DNA of 64,000 nucleotides from JBFJKD01 sp041600415 (GCA_041600415.1 JBFIKF010000001.1:124001-188000), one strand, 5' to 3'. Shown: positions 16,454 to 25,987, counted from the stretch's first letter. A program made the numbers and translations. Notes: generated from the sequence alone by a model not told the origin.

Positions 16454-17361
16454 CAGCGTCCCATCAGAACTGGCGCGGCGATAAAATAGTGATCGACCAG
16501 CATTACCACGAATAGCGCCATCAAATACACGATCGAATATTTGAATGTATCCATACCGGCGTCGGGGCTTTTGCCTCTGAGCAGAACAATCGCCCAGTAC
16601 AGAAATCCGCCGCCAAGCACCAGCGCGCCCAGTAGATACAACCAGCCGCTCATGCCCGTAAGGTAAGGCAATACGGTGACAAGAATCATTAAAATCGTGT
16701 AGAGCAGAATATGCAGCCGGGTGTACCGTTCGCCGTGGGTGACCGGCAGCATCGGAATATCCGCTTTGGCGTACTCTTCTTTGCGGTGCAGTGCCAATGC
16801 CCAGAAATGCGGTGGCGTCCAGGCAAAAATAATCAGCACCAGTAACAACGCGTGCGGGTGAATAGTCCCGGTCACTGCGGCCCAGCCGAGCAGGGGAGGG
16901 GCCGCGCCTGCCAGGCCACCGATAACAATGTTTTGCGGTGTGGCACGCTTTAGAAACAGCGTGTAGACAACCGCGTAGCCCACCAGCGACGCCAGGGTTA
17001 GCCAGGCAGTGAGGACGTTGATATACACCAGCAATATGGTCATACCGGCCACGCCGAGAATAAATGCGAACAGTAGCGCCTGCCCCGGCTCGACTCGACC
17101 TTTCGCCACCGGGCGATTCACCGTGCGCGCCATCTTCAGATCCACATGGCGATCCACCAGGTGATTTACCGCCGCCGCCGAGGCCGCGCACAAAGCGATA
17201 CCCAGATTGCCCAGCAGCAGAATATCCAACGGCACCATCCCCGGTACCGCCAGCAACATGCCGATAACCGAGGTCAGAATCATTAGCGCGACGACGTTCG
17301 GTTTACACAGTTCCAGATAATCTTTCCAGCGCGCTCTGGCGACGCCAACATCAATTTCCAT
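16453..17361 (-). CDS. ctaB: Heme O synthase (protoheme IX farnesyltransferase)
   Basis: A 302-residue UbiA-family integral membrane enzyme adding a farnesyl group to heme B. The first prenyl-diphosphate-binding motif is NHLVDRHVDLKM (about 65-76) and the second conserved region is WTPPHFWALALHRKEEY. About eight to nine hydrophobic helices are present. It overlaps the end of ctaA by 11 bp and abuts the Sco gene, so heme A synthesis and oxidase assembly are made from one transcript. Confidence 0.95.
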   Translation of the reverse strand: MEIDVGVARARWKDYLELCKPNVVALMILTSVIGMLLAVPGMVPLDILLLGNLGIALCAASAAAVNHLVDRHVDLKMARTVNRPVAKGRVEPGQALLFAFILGVAGMTILLVYINVLTAWLTLASLVGYAVVYTLFLKRATPQNIVIGGLAGAAPPLLGWAAVTGTIHPHALLLVLIIFAWTPPHFWALALHRKEEYAKADIPMLPVTHGERYTRLHILLYTILMILVTVLPYLTGMSGWLYLLGALVLGGGFLYWAIVLLRGKSPDAGMDTFKYSIVYLMALFVVMLVDHYFIAAPVLMGR

Positions 17362-18412
17362 TGGCTAAATCCTCCTGTCGTGGCGCTTGGGCGGCCCATA
17401 TTTTTGCGCCCAGCGTCACCAGCGTGAGTAACAGCAACGCCGCACCAATATTGTGTAGCACCGCCATCGATAGCGGCACCATCCACAAAATATTACTGAT
17501 GCCCAGGGCAATCTGCAGTCCCAGCGCCGCCACAATTACCAGTGCCATGCGTCGCACCCGTCGCTCGCCCACCCGCACCAGAGCACCACAAAACACCAAC
17601 AGATACAGTGTAGTGATTATAGCGCCGATCCGGTGACCCATATGGATCGCCACACGCGCCTCGCTCTCCAGTTGGCCACCCAGATAATTAGGACCGATAG
17701 CCTGGGTAAAATTAAAGCCCTGGGACGCGTTCATGGGCGGCCACCATTGCGCGTGGCAAGTGGGGAAATCGGGGCAGGCAAAGGCCGCATAGTTGGCGCT
17801 GGTCCAGCCACCCAGAGCGATCTGCGCAAACACAATAATGACAGCGCTCACTAGCCAGGGCTTCGTATTCTGTAGCCGCCGCCAGGACTTGGGAGACACC
17901 ACCCAACGGGTGCCATCAAGGCGCAGGGTAAGCAACCACAGCAGGGACAGGGTCGCCATACCACCCAACAGATGCAGCGTTACCACCTGCGGCCAAAGTT
18001 TCAGGGTCACTGTCCACATCCCGAACAAACCCTGCCAGACCACCACAAACAACAGAAAAATCGGCAGCCGAAACGGATAGCCGTCCTGTTCGCGTTTGCG
18101 CCAGGCGAGAATGGCGAGGAAGGCGATCACCAAGCCGAGGGTACTGGCGAAATAGCGATGCACCATCTCGGGCCAGGTTTTGCTGGCGTCCACAGGGGCG
18201 TGGGGAAACAGCTCCTGCGCCCGGGTAATTTCGTGCGCCTCGCTCGGCCAGGTTAAATGTCCGTAGCAGCCGGGCCAATCGGGACAACCAAGGCCAGCGT
18301 CCACCAGCCGTGTAAATGCGCCGAGCATCACTACCGCCGTGGCCAGACAGGTGGCGGCGAGAGCCAGTCGAAATCCACTTTTGCGCTGGCTTGCGTCGTT
18401 AAACAGGCTCAT
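17351..18412 (-). CDS. ctaA: Heme A synthase (CtaA/COX15)
   Basis: A 353-residue membrane enzyme converting heme O to heme A. The N-terminal half has the marker GAFTRLVDAGLGCPDWPGCYG region (about 31-51); conserved histidines occur in EMVHRYFAS and HMGHRIGA. It has eight predicted helices in two similar halves. It lies between a hypothetical assembly gene (6 bp gap) and ctaB (overlap), both on the same strand. Presence of CtaA means the oxidase uses heme A, consistent with an aa3/caa3 enzyme. Confidence 0.94.
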   Translation of the reverse strand: MSLFNDASQRKSGFRLALAATCLATAVVMLGAFTRLVDAGLGCPDWPGCYGHLTWPSEAHEITRAQELFPHAPVDASKTWPEMVHRYFASTLGLVIAFLAILAWRKREQDGYPFRLPIFLLFVVVWQGLFGMWTVTLKLWPQVVTLHLLGGMATLSLLWLLTLRLDGTRWVVSPKSWRRLQNTKPWLVSAVIIVFAQIALGGWTSANYAAFACPDFPTCHAQWWPPMNASQGFNFTQAIGPNYLGGQLESEARVAIHMGHRIGAIITTLYLLVFCGALVRVGERRVRRMALVIVAALGLQIALGISNILWMVPLSMAVLHNIGAALLLLTLVTLGAKIWAAQAPRQEDLANGN

Positions 18413-18418
18413 GGCTGA

Positions 18419-19042
18419 TCAGGGCTCCGGTGAGTATTTGAACAGATGCTTGATATCTTCGAGCATACCGCCGCCATCGTGCTCGGCCGAATAAAACATC
18501 ATGGCGACGCCGTGGGGATCCACCAGAAACGCGCGCGCTGCCCCCGGCTGCCAGTCGGCATTGGTGCTGGCCAGAAGTTGCTGAAACTCTTCGCGGTCGA
18601 CGTACAACGTCTCCAGATAGGGGTGTTCCGCGCTAAGGTACTGCGCCGTTGCAGAATCCAGCACCGTATCTAGGTTTACATATAACCGCTGCAGACGCTG
18701 ACTTTTGTTGCCCAACAGAATATGCACCTGGCGCGTGACGTAAAGCATTTCTCGGCACCCTTCCACGCACTGTGCACCACCCACAACAACCAGACGCCAG
18801 TCGGGCTGTGGTTGCAGCCAGGACCAGGGGGCGCCATCGGCATTTTTAGCTGACAAGCCGGAGAAGGGTACGGCGGGGGTTAGCAGGTGGCCATGATTGC
18901 TGGTACCCAACATATTCAGCAACCGCTGACGCTGGTGCTCATTCCCTGGAAAGACCAGAAACCCCGCTATCAGTACCACCGCCACCGAGGCGACCATTAC
19001 CCAAACCTGTAGCGGAGATTTTTTGGTGCTCGCTTCATTCAT
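18419..19042 (-). CDS. Membrane-anchored Sco-like protein of the cox assembly operon, unknown role
   Basis: A 207-residue protein conserved in this position in related oxidase operons but not named. It has one N-terminal transmembrane helix (about 13-31), then a periplasmic domain with GAQCVEGCREML: Cys92 and Cys96 spaced CxxxC as in Sco proteins, and a late VDPHGVAMMFY strand resembling the thioredoxin-fold core, but no obvious matching Sco histidine in the same context. It may handle copper or thiols during oxidase assembly. The start at 19042 overlaps the surf1 stop; a reading from 19108 would run further into surf1. Confidence 0.72.
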   Translation of the reverse strand: MNEASTKKSPLQVWVMVASVAVVLIAGFLVFPGNEHQRQRLLNMLGTSNHGHLLTPAVPFSGLSAKNADGAPWSWLQPQPDWRLVVVGGAQCVEGCREMLYVTRQVHILLGNKSQRLQRLYVNLDTVLDSATAQYLSAEHPYLETLYVDREEFQQLLASTNADWQPGAARAFLVDPHGVAMMFYSAEHDGGGMLEDIKHLFKYSPEP

Positions 19043-19823
19043 CGGCCGACCCTCCACCTGTTTTCCCAAACCTGCCGCGCAATACCGTCCCCAAGTTAGA
19101 ACTGGCAAACACGGTCAATATCAGCAGGGTTGCCGCCATCGCAAACCATTGCACCGCGTATCCAATGTGCTTACCCGGCTGTACATTAACAATCGTCCAG
19201 CCCGTCTGCAGCGCTCCGGGTGCACGCTGATCGAGGCGCAGCAGGTAAGGGAACAACGTCTCTCCCACCCAGAGCCCGGCTTCCGCCGGCTGCAAAGATT
19301 GCACGATCTGTGGCCAGCGTTGTTGCTGCCAGCCATTGTCGCCCAATCGCAAAGGCGGTGTGCTTTGCCGATACAAATGTCCGGTTAAAGTTTGCTCGCC
19401 CGTCACCTTCGGTACTGATGGCAACACCCGTCGGTCGAGACCGCCCGCCAGCCAGCCGCGATTGACCAGTAGCCATTGGTCGCTAGCCGCAACTTTAAAC
19501 AGGGAAACGGCTTCGTAGCCCGGTTGCCCATGGCGCACTCGATTGTCGAGCAGCACCGTGCGTTCATTGTCGAAATGTCCCACTACACGCACCGCTAAAA
19601 ACTGGTTGTCCACGTCCCCAGAAATGCTCGCGAAAGGCTGCGGGCCGTTGGCCTCCCGTTGTTGCTGCAGATCCAGCAACAGGCGTTTTTCGTCGGCACG
19701 CAGTAACTGCCAAAAGCCGAGGGCCACTGTCAGCGGCAGAAACAATCCGGCAAACAGCAACAGCTTCCAGTTCCAGTGCCAACCCAACGTTGGCGTCGCG
19801 GTTTGCTGCCTGTCCAATACCAT
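19035..19823 (-). CDS. SURF1 family cytochrome oxidase assembly protein
   Basis: A 262-residue protein with two transmembrane helices, one near the N-terminus (about 20-38, LLLFAGLFLPLTVALGFWQL) and one near the C-terminus (about 223-243, YAVQWFAMAATLLILTVFA). The periplasmic loop between them holds the conserved LLVNRGWLAGG and GYEAVSLFKV strands. SURF1 assists insertion of heme A into subunit I. It is the first gene of the leftward assembly operon; AGGGTGA lies about 11 bases before the ATG. Confidence 0.92.
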   Translation of the reverse strand: MVLDRQQTATPTLGWHWNWKLLLFAGLFLPLTVALGFWQLLRADEKRLLLDLQQQREANGPQPFASISGDVDNQFLAVRVVGHFDNERTVLLDNRVRHGQPGYEAVSLFKVAASDQWLLVNRGWLAGGLDRRVLPSVPKVTGEQTLTGHLYRQSTPPLRLGDNGWQQQRWPQIVQSLQPAEAGLWVGETLFPYLLRLDQRAPGALQTGWTIVNVQPGKHIGYAVQWFAMAATLLILTVFASSNLGTVLRGRFGKTGGGSADE

Positions 19824-19862
19824 TTGTGTTTAAATCACCCTTGGGAAATGCGGAGAAAATTC

Positions 19863-20117
19863 ATGCTGTTGAAAGTCATCATCGTAGTGTTGTTTATCGG
19901 CGTATTAATCAGCCTTAGCAGCGGGCTCTATTTTCTGATGAAAGACGTCGGCAATCCGCGCAAACGTACACTTTACGCGCTGGGAATTCGCGCTGCGCTG
20001 GCAACTGCACTAATCGCGAGCATCATTTACGGGTTCTATTCGGGCAAATTATCGAGCACTGCCCCGTGGGATCGGCAACTACATCCACAGCAGGTTGCTC
20101 CTCCAACACCACAATAA
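19863..20117 (+). CDS. DUF2909 family small membrane protein
   Basis: An 84-residue protein with two membrane helices (about 2-22 and 37-57) and a short Pro-rich tail. The order helix, MKDVGNPRKRTLYALGIR loop, helix is characteristic of DUF2909, a family found beside cytochrome oxidase genes. GGAGA precedes the ATG at 19863; an earlier frame opening at 19776 overlaps surf1 and was rejected. It is oriented against both oxidase gene blocks. Function is unknown. Confidence 0.82.
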   Translation: MLLKVIIVVLFIGVLISLSSGLYFLMKDVGNPRKRTLYALGIRAALATALIASIIYGFYSGKLSSTAPWDRQLHPQQVAPPTPQ

Positions 20118-20141
20118 CCACTCATTAATTCCTGTCACGAA

Positions 20142-20173
20142 CAAAAACGGCCAGGAATCCCCGGCCGTTTTTT
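20142..20173. terminator. Bidirectional intrinsic terminator
   Basis: ACGGCC (20147-20152) and GGCCGT (20163-20168) form a stem around a 10-base loop, with an A tract before and six T after. It ends the rightward DUF2909 gene and the leftward coxC operon. Confidence 0.88.
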
Positions 20174-20196
20174 ACATCCGGCTAAGGCCGTCGTTG

Positions 20197-21099
20197 TCAG
20201 CTGAGGACGTATACGAAAATAAACAGTCCGAGCCACACCACGTCGACGAAGTGCCAGTACCATGAAGACGCTTCAAAACCGAACTGATCGTCGGATTTAA
20301 AGTGACCTTTAAGCCCCCGAATCAGCTGAATTAACAGCATAAAGGTGCCCATGGTCACGTGAAAACCGTGGAACCCGGTCAACATAAAAAAGGTTGTGCC
20401 GTAAATGCCCGAATCCAGTGTGAGCCCCATCTCGGCATAAGCGTGGTGGTACTCCATGTATTGCAGCACCAGAAATATTGCCCCGAGCGCCACGGTGATA
20501 CCGAGCCACAAATTAAATTTGGCCCGGTCGTTGTTTTTCATCGCGGTATGGGCGACGTGAACGGTCCAGCTGGAAGTCAACAGTACAACCGTGTTCCACA
20601 GCGGCAGCCAGGAGAAGAGCTCACCCCATCCCGGAAAACCCATATGCTCTTTAGGACCCACAAATTGCGTACCGCCGGCAACCTGATCCGGGTTGGTCAT
20701 TACCGGCCAATTCGCTTCAAATCCCGACCACAGTAGTGCATTGGTGGAAGCGCCCACTCCTTCGCCACCCAACCACGGCACCACCAGGGTGCGTATATAA
20801 AGCAATGAACCAAAAAAAACAGCGAAAAACATCACCTCGGAAAAGATAAACCAGCTCATGCCCCAGACATAGGAGCGCTTGAGTTGTGCGCCTACCATGC
20901 CCGCCATATTTTCTGCGATGACGGTGCTGAACCAGAAATACATAACCACCGCAATGCCCAGCAAGCCCGCAATTAAAAACGCCGCCGTGCCCCCATTCAT
21001 CAGGGTCCCGGCACCGAGGGCCATCAGCCCCAGGCTGGCCGCCATGGCCACCGGCATTCTGCTCTGTTCCGGTATGTAGTAGTCGCTCTGTGCTGCCAT
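20197..21099 (-). CDS. coxC: Cytochrome c oxidase subunit III
   Basis: A 300-residue integral membrane subunit with seven predicted helices. Typical segments are FSEVMFFAVFFGSLLYIR, TSSWTVHVAHTAMKNN, LTGFHGFHVTMGTFMLLI and the C-terminal YWHFVDVVWLGLFIFVYVL. GGAGAAAA precedes the ATG. It closes the coxB-coxA-ctaG-coxC operon, after a 91-bp gap from ctaG, and is followed by a terminator. Confidence 0.96.
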   Translation of the reverse strand: MAAQSDYYIPEQSRMPVAMAASLGLMALGAGTLMNGGTAAFLIAGLLGIAVVMYFWFSTVIAENMAGMVGAQLKRSYVWGMSWFIFSEVMFFAVFFGSLLYIRTLVVPWLGGEGVGASTNALLWSGFEANWPVMTNPDQVAGGTQFVGPKEHMGFPGWGELFSWLPLWNTVVLLTSSWTVHVAHTAMKNNDRAKFNLWLGITVALGAIFLVLQYMEYHHAYAEMGLTLDSGIYGTTFFMLTGFHGFHVTMGTFMLLIQLIRGLKGHFKSDDQFGFEASSWYWHFVDVVWLGLFIFVYVLS

Positions 21100-21190
21100 C
21101 GTTTTTCTCCGTTCTGTCCGCGCCCGTGGGCACGGAACCTTTCTATCAATTCAGTCTAGTCGCAGTATGTACCCAGCTCTGTCAACCGGA

Positions 21191-21745
21191 TCAGTTCAGC
21201 CGGGCCACCGAATTCGCCACGCGCTCGGTAATATCGAACAACGTGTAGGAGAGGGTAATGGTGGTGACGCTCTCCGGCAACTTCGGGTCAATAAAAAATA
21301 CCAGCGGCATATTGGCTTCTTCGCCGGCCAGTAACGGTTGCTGGTTAAAGCAAAAGCACTCCGTTTTGTTCAGGTACTGGGCGGCATTGTTGGGCGTAAC
21401 ATTCGGTACAGCCTGCGCCACCATATCCCGCGACGTTGGGTTGCGAGCATAAAATTTGACCGCCCTGGATTCCCCGGGGTGCACCCGTACGCTGTACTCC
21501 AGCGGCGCAAACTCCCAGGGCATACTGCCGTTATTGGTGGCCACAAACTGCACCAGTACGGTGCGCTCAGTATCCACCGCCGCAACCGTTTGTTCCTCGT
21601 AGCGCCCCGCAGTTTTACCGCCAATACCGGTCAATTCACAAAATACATCGTACAGGGGCGGCATAACAAACACCGCGAAGGCAAACATCGCCACACCACC
21701 CAGGACCAGCCACAACGATGTTTTGCGCACCGGACTGCCCGCCAT
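21191..21745 (-). CDS. ctaG: Cytochrome c oxidase assembly protein CtaG/Cox11
   Basis: A 184-residue copper chaperone for the CuB site of subunit I. One N-terminal helix (about 10-30, LWLVLGGVAMFAFAVFVMP) anchors a periplasmic Ig-like domain with the copper-binding ECFCFNQQ motif. The ATG at 21745 has GGGAGAC eight bases upstream; a GTG two codons earlier is also possible. It lies 21 bp after coxA in the same operon. Confidence 0.94.
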   Translation of the reverse strand: MAGSPVRKTSLWLVLGGVAMFAFAVFVMPPLYDVFCELTGIGGKTAGRYEEQTVAAVDTERTVLVQFVATNNGSMPWEFAPLEYSVRVHPGESRAVKFYARNPTSRDMVAQAVPNVTPNNAAQYLNKTECFCFNQQPLLAGEEANMPLVFFIDPKLPESVTTITLSYTLFDITERVANSVARLN

Positions 21746-21766
21746 ATCCACGTCTCCCAGAACCGC

Positions 21767-23320
21767 CTACCTCACTTCCGGCGGCGTGGTGAAAGTGTGG
21801 TAGGGAACCGGCGTGGGCAAGGTCCATTCAAGCCCCTCCGCGCCTTCCCAGGTTTTCGGCTCGCTTACCGGACGACCATTACGTATGGCTTGCACCACGA
21901 TAAACAGGAACAGCAGTTGGGAAGCGCCGTAAATAAACGCGCCAATACTCGACACCATATTCCAGTCGGCAAATTGCAACGCGTAATCCGCGTAGCGACG
22001 CGGCATCCCCGCCAGGCCGAGAAAATGCTGCGGAAAAAACGTGATGTTAAAGCCGATAAACGATATCCAGAACTGGGTTTTGCCCAGAGTCTCGTCATAC
22101 ATCCGGCCGCACCACTTGGGCAACCAGTAGTACACCGCACCCGTCGCAGCGAACACCGCGCCGGCCACCATTACGTAGTGAAAGTGGGCCACCACAAAGT
22201 AGCTGTCGTGATACTGAATATCCGCCGGGGCGATCGCCAGCATCAATCCGGTAAAGCCGCCCAGGGTGAACAGTACCACCACCGCAATTGCGAACAACAT
22301 CGGTGTTTCAAAGGTGAGCGAACCCCGGAACATGGTAGTGATCCAGTTGAAGACTTTCACACCGGTGGGCACCGCAATCAGCAGCGTGGCATACATAAAG
22401 TACAGCTCACCCGCCAGCGGCATACCCACGGTAAACATGTGGTGCGCCCACACGATGAACGAGAGGAAGGCAATGGCCGCAGTGGCATACACCATGGACG
22501 AATAGCCGAACAAAGGCTTGCGGCTAAAGGTCGGAATAATCTGCGAGATTACGCCAAATGCCGGCAAAATGATGATGTATACCTCGGGGTGCCCGAAGAA
22601 CCAGAATACGTGCTGGAACAGGACCGGGTCACCGCCGCCGGCAGCATCGAAAAAGCTGGTGCCGAAGTTGATATCCATCAACATCATGGTCACCGCGCCA
22701 GCCAGCACCGGCATCACCGCCACCAGCAAGAACGCGGTAATCAGCCAGGTCCACACAAACAGGGGCATCTTCATCATGGTCATGCCGGGGGCGCGCATAT
22801 TCAGCACCGTGGCAATGATGTTAATCGATCCCATGATCGACGACGCGCCAAGAATATGTACGGCAAAGATAAAGTAATTGACCGAATCGGGCGCGTAAGT
22901 AGTGGACAACGGCGCATAGAAAGTCCAACCGAAATTGGGTCCGCCGCCCTCCATAAACAACGTGGAAGCCATCAGCGCAAAGGCGAACGGCAAAATCCAG
23001 AAGCTGAGGTTATTCATGCGCGGCAACGCCATATCCGGCGCGCCAATCATCATCGGAATCTGCCAGTTGGCCAGACCAACGAACACCGGCATGATCGCTC
23101 CAAACACCATCACCAACCCATGCATGGTGGTCATCTGGTTAAAAAATTCCGGTTTAACGATTTGCATGCCGGGCTCAAATAACTCCGCCCGAATGACCAT
23201 CGCAAAAAAACCGCCCAACAGGAACATGGCGAAACTGAACCACAGGTACAGGGTGCCAATATCTTTGTGGTTAGTGGTGTACAACCAACGGGTAATGCCT
23301 TGTGCAGGACCGTGTGCCAT
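21767..23320 (-). CDS. coxA: Cytochrome c oxidase subunit I
   Basis: A 517-residue catalytic subunit with twelve helices, binding heme a, heme a3 and CuB. The helix VI segment WFFGHPEVYIIILPAFG holds the cross-linked His-Tyr pair and the proton-channel glutamate; FIVWAHHMFTVG supplies two CuB histidines and HFHYVM the heme ligands. It starts 3 bp after coxB. The extended N- and C-termini of true caa3 subunit I fusions are absent, so length is as for aa3-type subunits. Confidence 0.97.
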   Translation of the reverse strand: MAHGPAQGITRWLYTTNHKDIGTLYLWFSFAMFLLGGFFAMVIRAELFEPGMQIVKPEFFNQMTTMHGLVMVFGAIMPVFVGLANWQIPMMIGAPDMALPRMNNLSFWILPFAFALMASTLFMEGGGPNFGWTFYAPLSTTYAPDSVNYFIFAVHILGASSIMGSINIIATVLNMRAPGMTMMKMPLFVWTWLITAFLLVAVMPVLAGAVTMMLMDINFGTSFFDAAGGGDPVLFQHVFWFFGHPEVYIIILPAFGVISQIIPTFSRKPLFGYSSMVYATAAIAFLSFIVWAHHMFTVGMPLAGELYFMYATLLIAVPTGVKVFNWITTMFRGSLTFETPMLFAIAVVVLFTLGGFTGLMLAIAPADIQYHDSYFVVAHFHYVMVAGAVFAATGAVYYWLPKWCGRMYDETLGKTQFWISFIGFNITFFPQHFLGLAGMPRRYADYALQFADWNMVSSIGAFIYGASQLLFLFIVVQAIRNGRPVSEPKTWEGAEGLEWTLPTPVPYHTFTTPPEVR

Positions 23321-23323
23321 AAC

Positions 23324-24481
23324 TTACTTCTCCCGGCCTTGTTTGAATTTCAGAACATCCACCGGCTGAACGACGTCCCCGGTATTGTTGCCCCAGGCGT
23401 TGCGCTCATAGGTGATGATTGCCGCCAGATCTACTTCGGAAAGCTGGCCGCCAAATGCTTGCATGGCCGTGCCAGCGGTGCCGTTGATCACCACATCGAG
23501 GTGTTGCTCTATCGCACCCAGCGCAACGGGGCTACCCTTCAACGCGGGGAAGACCCCTGCGATGCCCTCGCCGTTACCCATATGGCAGGCGGCACAGGAG
23601 CGGTTATAGGCCTCTTCACCCTTAACCATTAAGTCGTCGAGGCCAAATTGTTTGCTGGCCAACTCCCGTTCCGCAGCCATGGCGGTTTTTTTCTCGGCCA
23701 ACCAGGCGTTGTACTCTGGTTCGGGAACCGCGTTAACCACGATCGGCATAAAGGCGTGACCCTTGCCACACAGTTCCGCGCACTCGCCGCGGTACACCCC
23801 CGGCTCATCGATACGCGTCCATGTTTCGTTAATAAAGCCCGGGATCGCATCGCGCTTAACCGCAAAAGCGGGCACCCACCAGGCGTGCAGCACATCTTTG
23901 GCAGTAATCAGAAAACGAATTTTTTTGCCCACCGGTAGCACCAGCGGCTCGCTGACTTCCTGCAGATAGAATTCGCTTTTTGGCGTACTGTTATAAATCG
24001 CGCTTTCCGGCGTGGACAACTCGCTCATAAAGCTGACGCCCTCGCCCATATATTCGTACTGCCACTTCCACTGGTAGGCCGTGATTTTTATATCCATGTC
24101 CGCTTCGGACGTGTCGTACAGATCGAGAAGAGCGGTGGTGGCGGGAAAGGCCATAACCAGCAGGATCAGCGTCGGCACAACCGTCCAGGCAATTTCTACG
24201 GCCGTACTCTCGTGAAAATTCGAGGCCTTGGCGCCCTTGGATTTGCGGTGGGCGTACATGCTGTAAAACATCACGCCAAAAACGACTACGCCAATCACCA
24301 CGCAGATCCAAAAAACGGCCATATGCAAGTCGTAGACCTGGCGACTCACCGACGTTACGCCGCGGGGCATATTCAGCCCATCCCAGAATGAACCTTCTTC
24401 TGCGCAAACAATGCTGGCCAATGGCAGCAACAGCACAGTGCCAAGCAATCGCATAACAAGCGGCTTTGCTCTCGATAACAT
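23324..24481 (-). CDS. coxB: Cytochrome c oxidase subunit II with fused cytochrome c (caa3 type)
   Basis: A 385-residue subunit. A signal or first hydrophobic segment (about 8-26) and two membrane helices (about 53-73 and 97-118) precede the CuA domain, with ligands in HAWWVPAF (His199) and CAELCGKGHAFM (Cys234, Cys238, His242, Met245). The extra C-terminal domain (about 285-372) carries CAACH at 296-300, one c-type heme, which marks a caa3-type oxidase. The start at 24481 has GGAG upstream; an open frame continuing to 24766 is not coding. It is the first gene of the oxidase operon. Confidence 0.95.
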   Translation of the reverse strand: MLSRAKPLVMRLLGTVLLLPLASIVCAEEGSFWDGLNMPRGVTSVSRQVYDLHMAVFWICVVIGVVVFGVMFYSMYAHRKSKGAKASNFHESTAVEIAWTVVPTLILLVMAFPATTALLDLYDTSEADMDIKITAYQWKWQYEYMGEGVSFMSELSTPESAIYNSTPKSEFYLQEVSEPLVLPVGKKIRFLITAKDVLHAWWVPAFAVKRDAIPGFINETWTRIDEPGVYRGECAELCGKGHAFMPIVVNAVPEPEYNAWLAEKKTAMAAERELASKQFGLDDLMVKGEEAYNRSCAACHMGNGEGIAGVFPALKGSPVALGAIEQHLDVVINGTAGTAMQAFGGQLSEVDLAAIITYERNAWGNNTGDVVQPVDVLKFKQGREK

Positions 24482-24670
24482 TGCCAGATTATCTCCGTGT
24501 TGCGTTCTAGATTTGAAAAACCGGTGGCAGTGAATCGCCCAGCAGGTTTTACGACGAATACCCGCCTCTGGCGGATATGGCGGCGCATTGTAGCAGAAGC
24601 CCGAAGCCCACGTCACTGCCCTATAATGCCCTATTTCAACCCGGTCTGGTTGATGCATATCAACATCGCC

Positions 24671-25987
24671 ATGCATCGTCGCGTACTGCGTATCGCGCTG
24701 CCCATGGTGGTCGCCGCCATCAGCGCGCCGCTGCCCGGCATCGTCGACACCGCGCTTCTGGGGCATCTGGAAGACGTGCGCTACCTGAGCGCTGTCGCGG
24801 CGGGGACCACCGCCCTGGGGTTGCTGATCTGGACATTCTCTTTTTTGCGCATGGGCACCACTTCAGTCACCGCCCAGGCGCTCGGTGCGCAGGACGATCC
24901 GCACAATCGCCTGGTGCTGGCCCAGTCGCTGGTACTGGCAATCGCCATCGGGTTATTGCTGGTGGTGCTACAGACGCCAGCGCTGACGCTGATTCTCACC
25001 GCCATTGCGCCACCGCCGGAGTCTGCAACACTGGCGTTCAGTTACTGCAGCATACGCATACTGGGTGCTCCCGCGACCCTGGGTACGTTTTGTTTAATCG
25101 GCTGGTTAATCGGCAACCAGAAAGCACGCCTTACCCTGGCTTTGATGCTGGTCACCAATGCCACCAATATTGTGCTCGATCTGATTTTTATCCTCGGGCT
25201 CGATATGCACAGCGATGGCGCGGCCTGGGCGTCACTGATCGCCGAATACTGGGGGTTCGCACTTGGCCTGTGGCTGGCTTTTCGCCTGCAAAACAGGCTC
25301 GCCGGTCGTTTTCAGCCCACTCAACTGGGGCAATTGCACCGCTACCGCGGCCTGTTTACCGTCAATGGCCATTTGCTGATTCGCACCGCCTGCCTGGTAT
25401 TTGCGTTTGCCTTCTTTACCGCCAACGGTGCGCGCCAGGGAGCAGAGGTATTGGCCGCCAACGCCATTTTAATGGAATTATTTTTTCTCCTGGCATTCGG
25501 GTTAGACGGCTTTGCTCACGCCGCCGAGGCACTCACCGGGCATGCGGTCGGCGCCCGCGATAGTGAAACCTTTTACGCCGTGTGTCGCACCACCGGCCTG
25601 TGGGGCGTTGTCATCGCTGGCGCCGTCACCGGACTGTATCTGATCTTCAGCGCACACATCATCGGCCTGTTTACGGATATTCCGGAAGTAACCGCCATGG
25701 CCGCGCAGTTTTTCCCCTGGCTGGCGACGCTTCCCCTGGTGGCTGTGGGCGGTTTTATGCTCGACGGGATTCTACTCGGTGCCGGTCGTACGCGGCCCAT
25801 GCTGTACATTATGTTAGTCGCGGTGTTGCTGATTTTTATTCCTGTCTGGTACGCCACACGCCCCCTGGGCAATCACGGCCTGTGGCTGGCATTCGTGATA
25901 TTTATGGCCAGCCGTACATTAATGATGGGTGCCGCTTTCGCCTGGATAAGCCGTCGTGGCTGGGCCCGCGTTTCCTCTGAAATCTGA
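24671..25987 (+). CDS. dinF: MATE family efflux transporter (DinF-like)
   Basis: An integral membrane antiporter of about 438 residues and twelve helices; MATE proteins export cationic drugs or metabolites in exchange for Na+ or H+. MHRRVLRIALPM aligns with the start of E. coli DinF, so 24671 is preferred; ATGs at 24653 and 24626 are in frame and possible, and none has a clear ribosome site. A TATAAT at about 24622 may be the -10 element, favouring a start downstream of it. It is divergent from coxB. The substrate cannot be told from sequence. Confidence 0.87.
   Translation: MHRRVLRIALPMVVAAISAPLPGIVDTALLGHLEDVRYLSAVAAGTTALGLLIWTFSFLRMGTTSVTAQALGAQDDPHNRLVLAQSLVLAIAIGLLLVVLQTPALTLILTAIAPPPESATLAFSYCSIRILGAPATLGTFCLIGWLIGNQKARLTLALMLVTNATNIVLDLIFILGLDMHSDGAAWASLIAEYWGFALGLWLAFRLQNRLAGRFQPTQLGQLHRYRGLFTVNGHLLIRTACLVFAFAFFTANGARQGAEVLAANAILMELFFLLAFGLDGFAHAAEALTGHAVGARDSETFYAVCRTTGLWGVVIAGAVTGLYLIFSAHIIGLFTDIPEVTAMAAQFFPWLATLPLVAVGGFMLDGILLGAGRTRPMLYIMLVAVLLIFIPVWYATRPLGNHGLWLAFVIFMASRTLMMGAAFAWISRRGWARVSSEI

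Noticed and set aside
16454..17191. N-terminal extension of the Sco protein into ctaB
   Set aside because: The frame is open by chance; the TGATG coupling and the family N-terminus fix the start at 16453.
20345..20365. A parS-like palindrome in coxC (TCACGTGA core)
   Set aside because: Only the central eight bases fit the TGTTTCACGTGAAACA form; the outer bases do not, so it is probably chance.
21338..23182. A 614-codon open frame on the + strand over ctaG and coxA
   Set aside because: It is antisense to two certain oxidase genes. Its product is dominated by His, Arg and Gln with no domain, the usual outcome of reading a GC-rich membrane-protein gene backwards.
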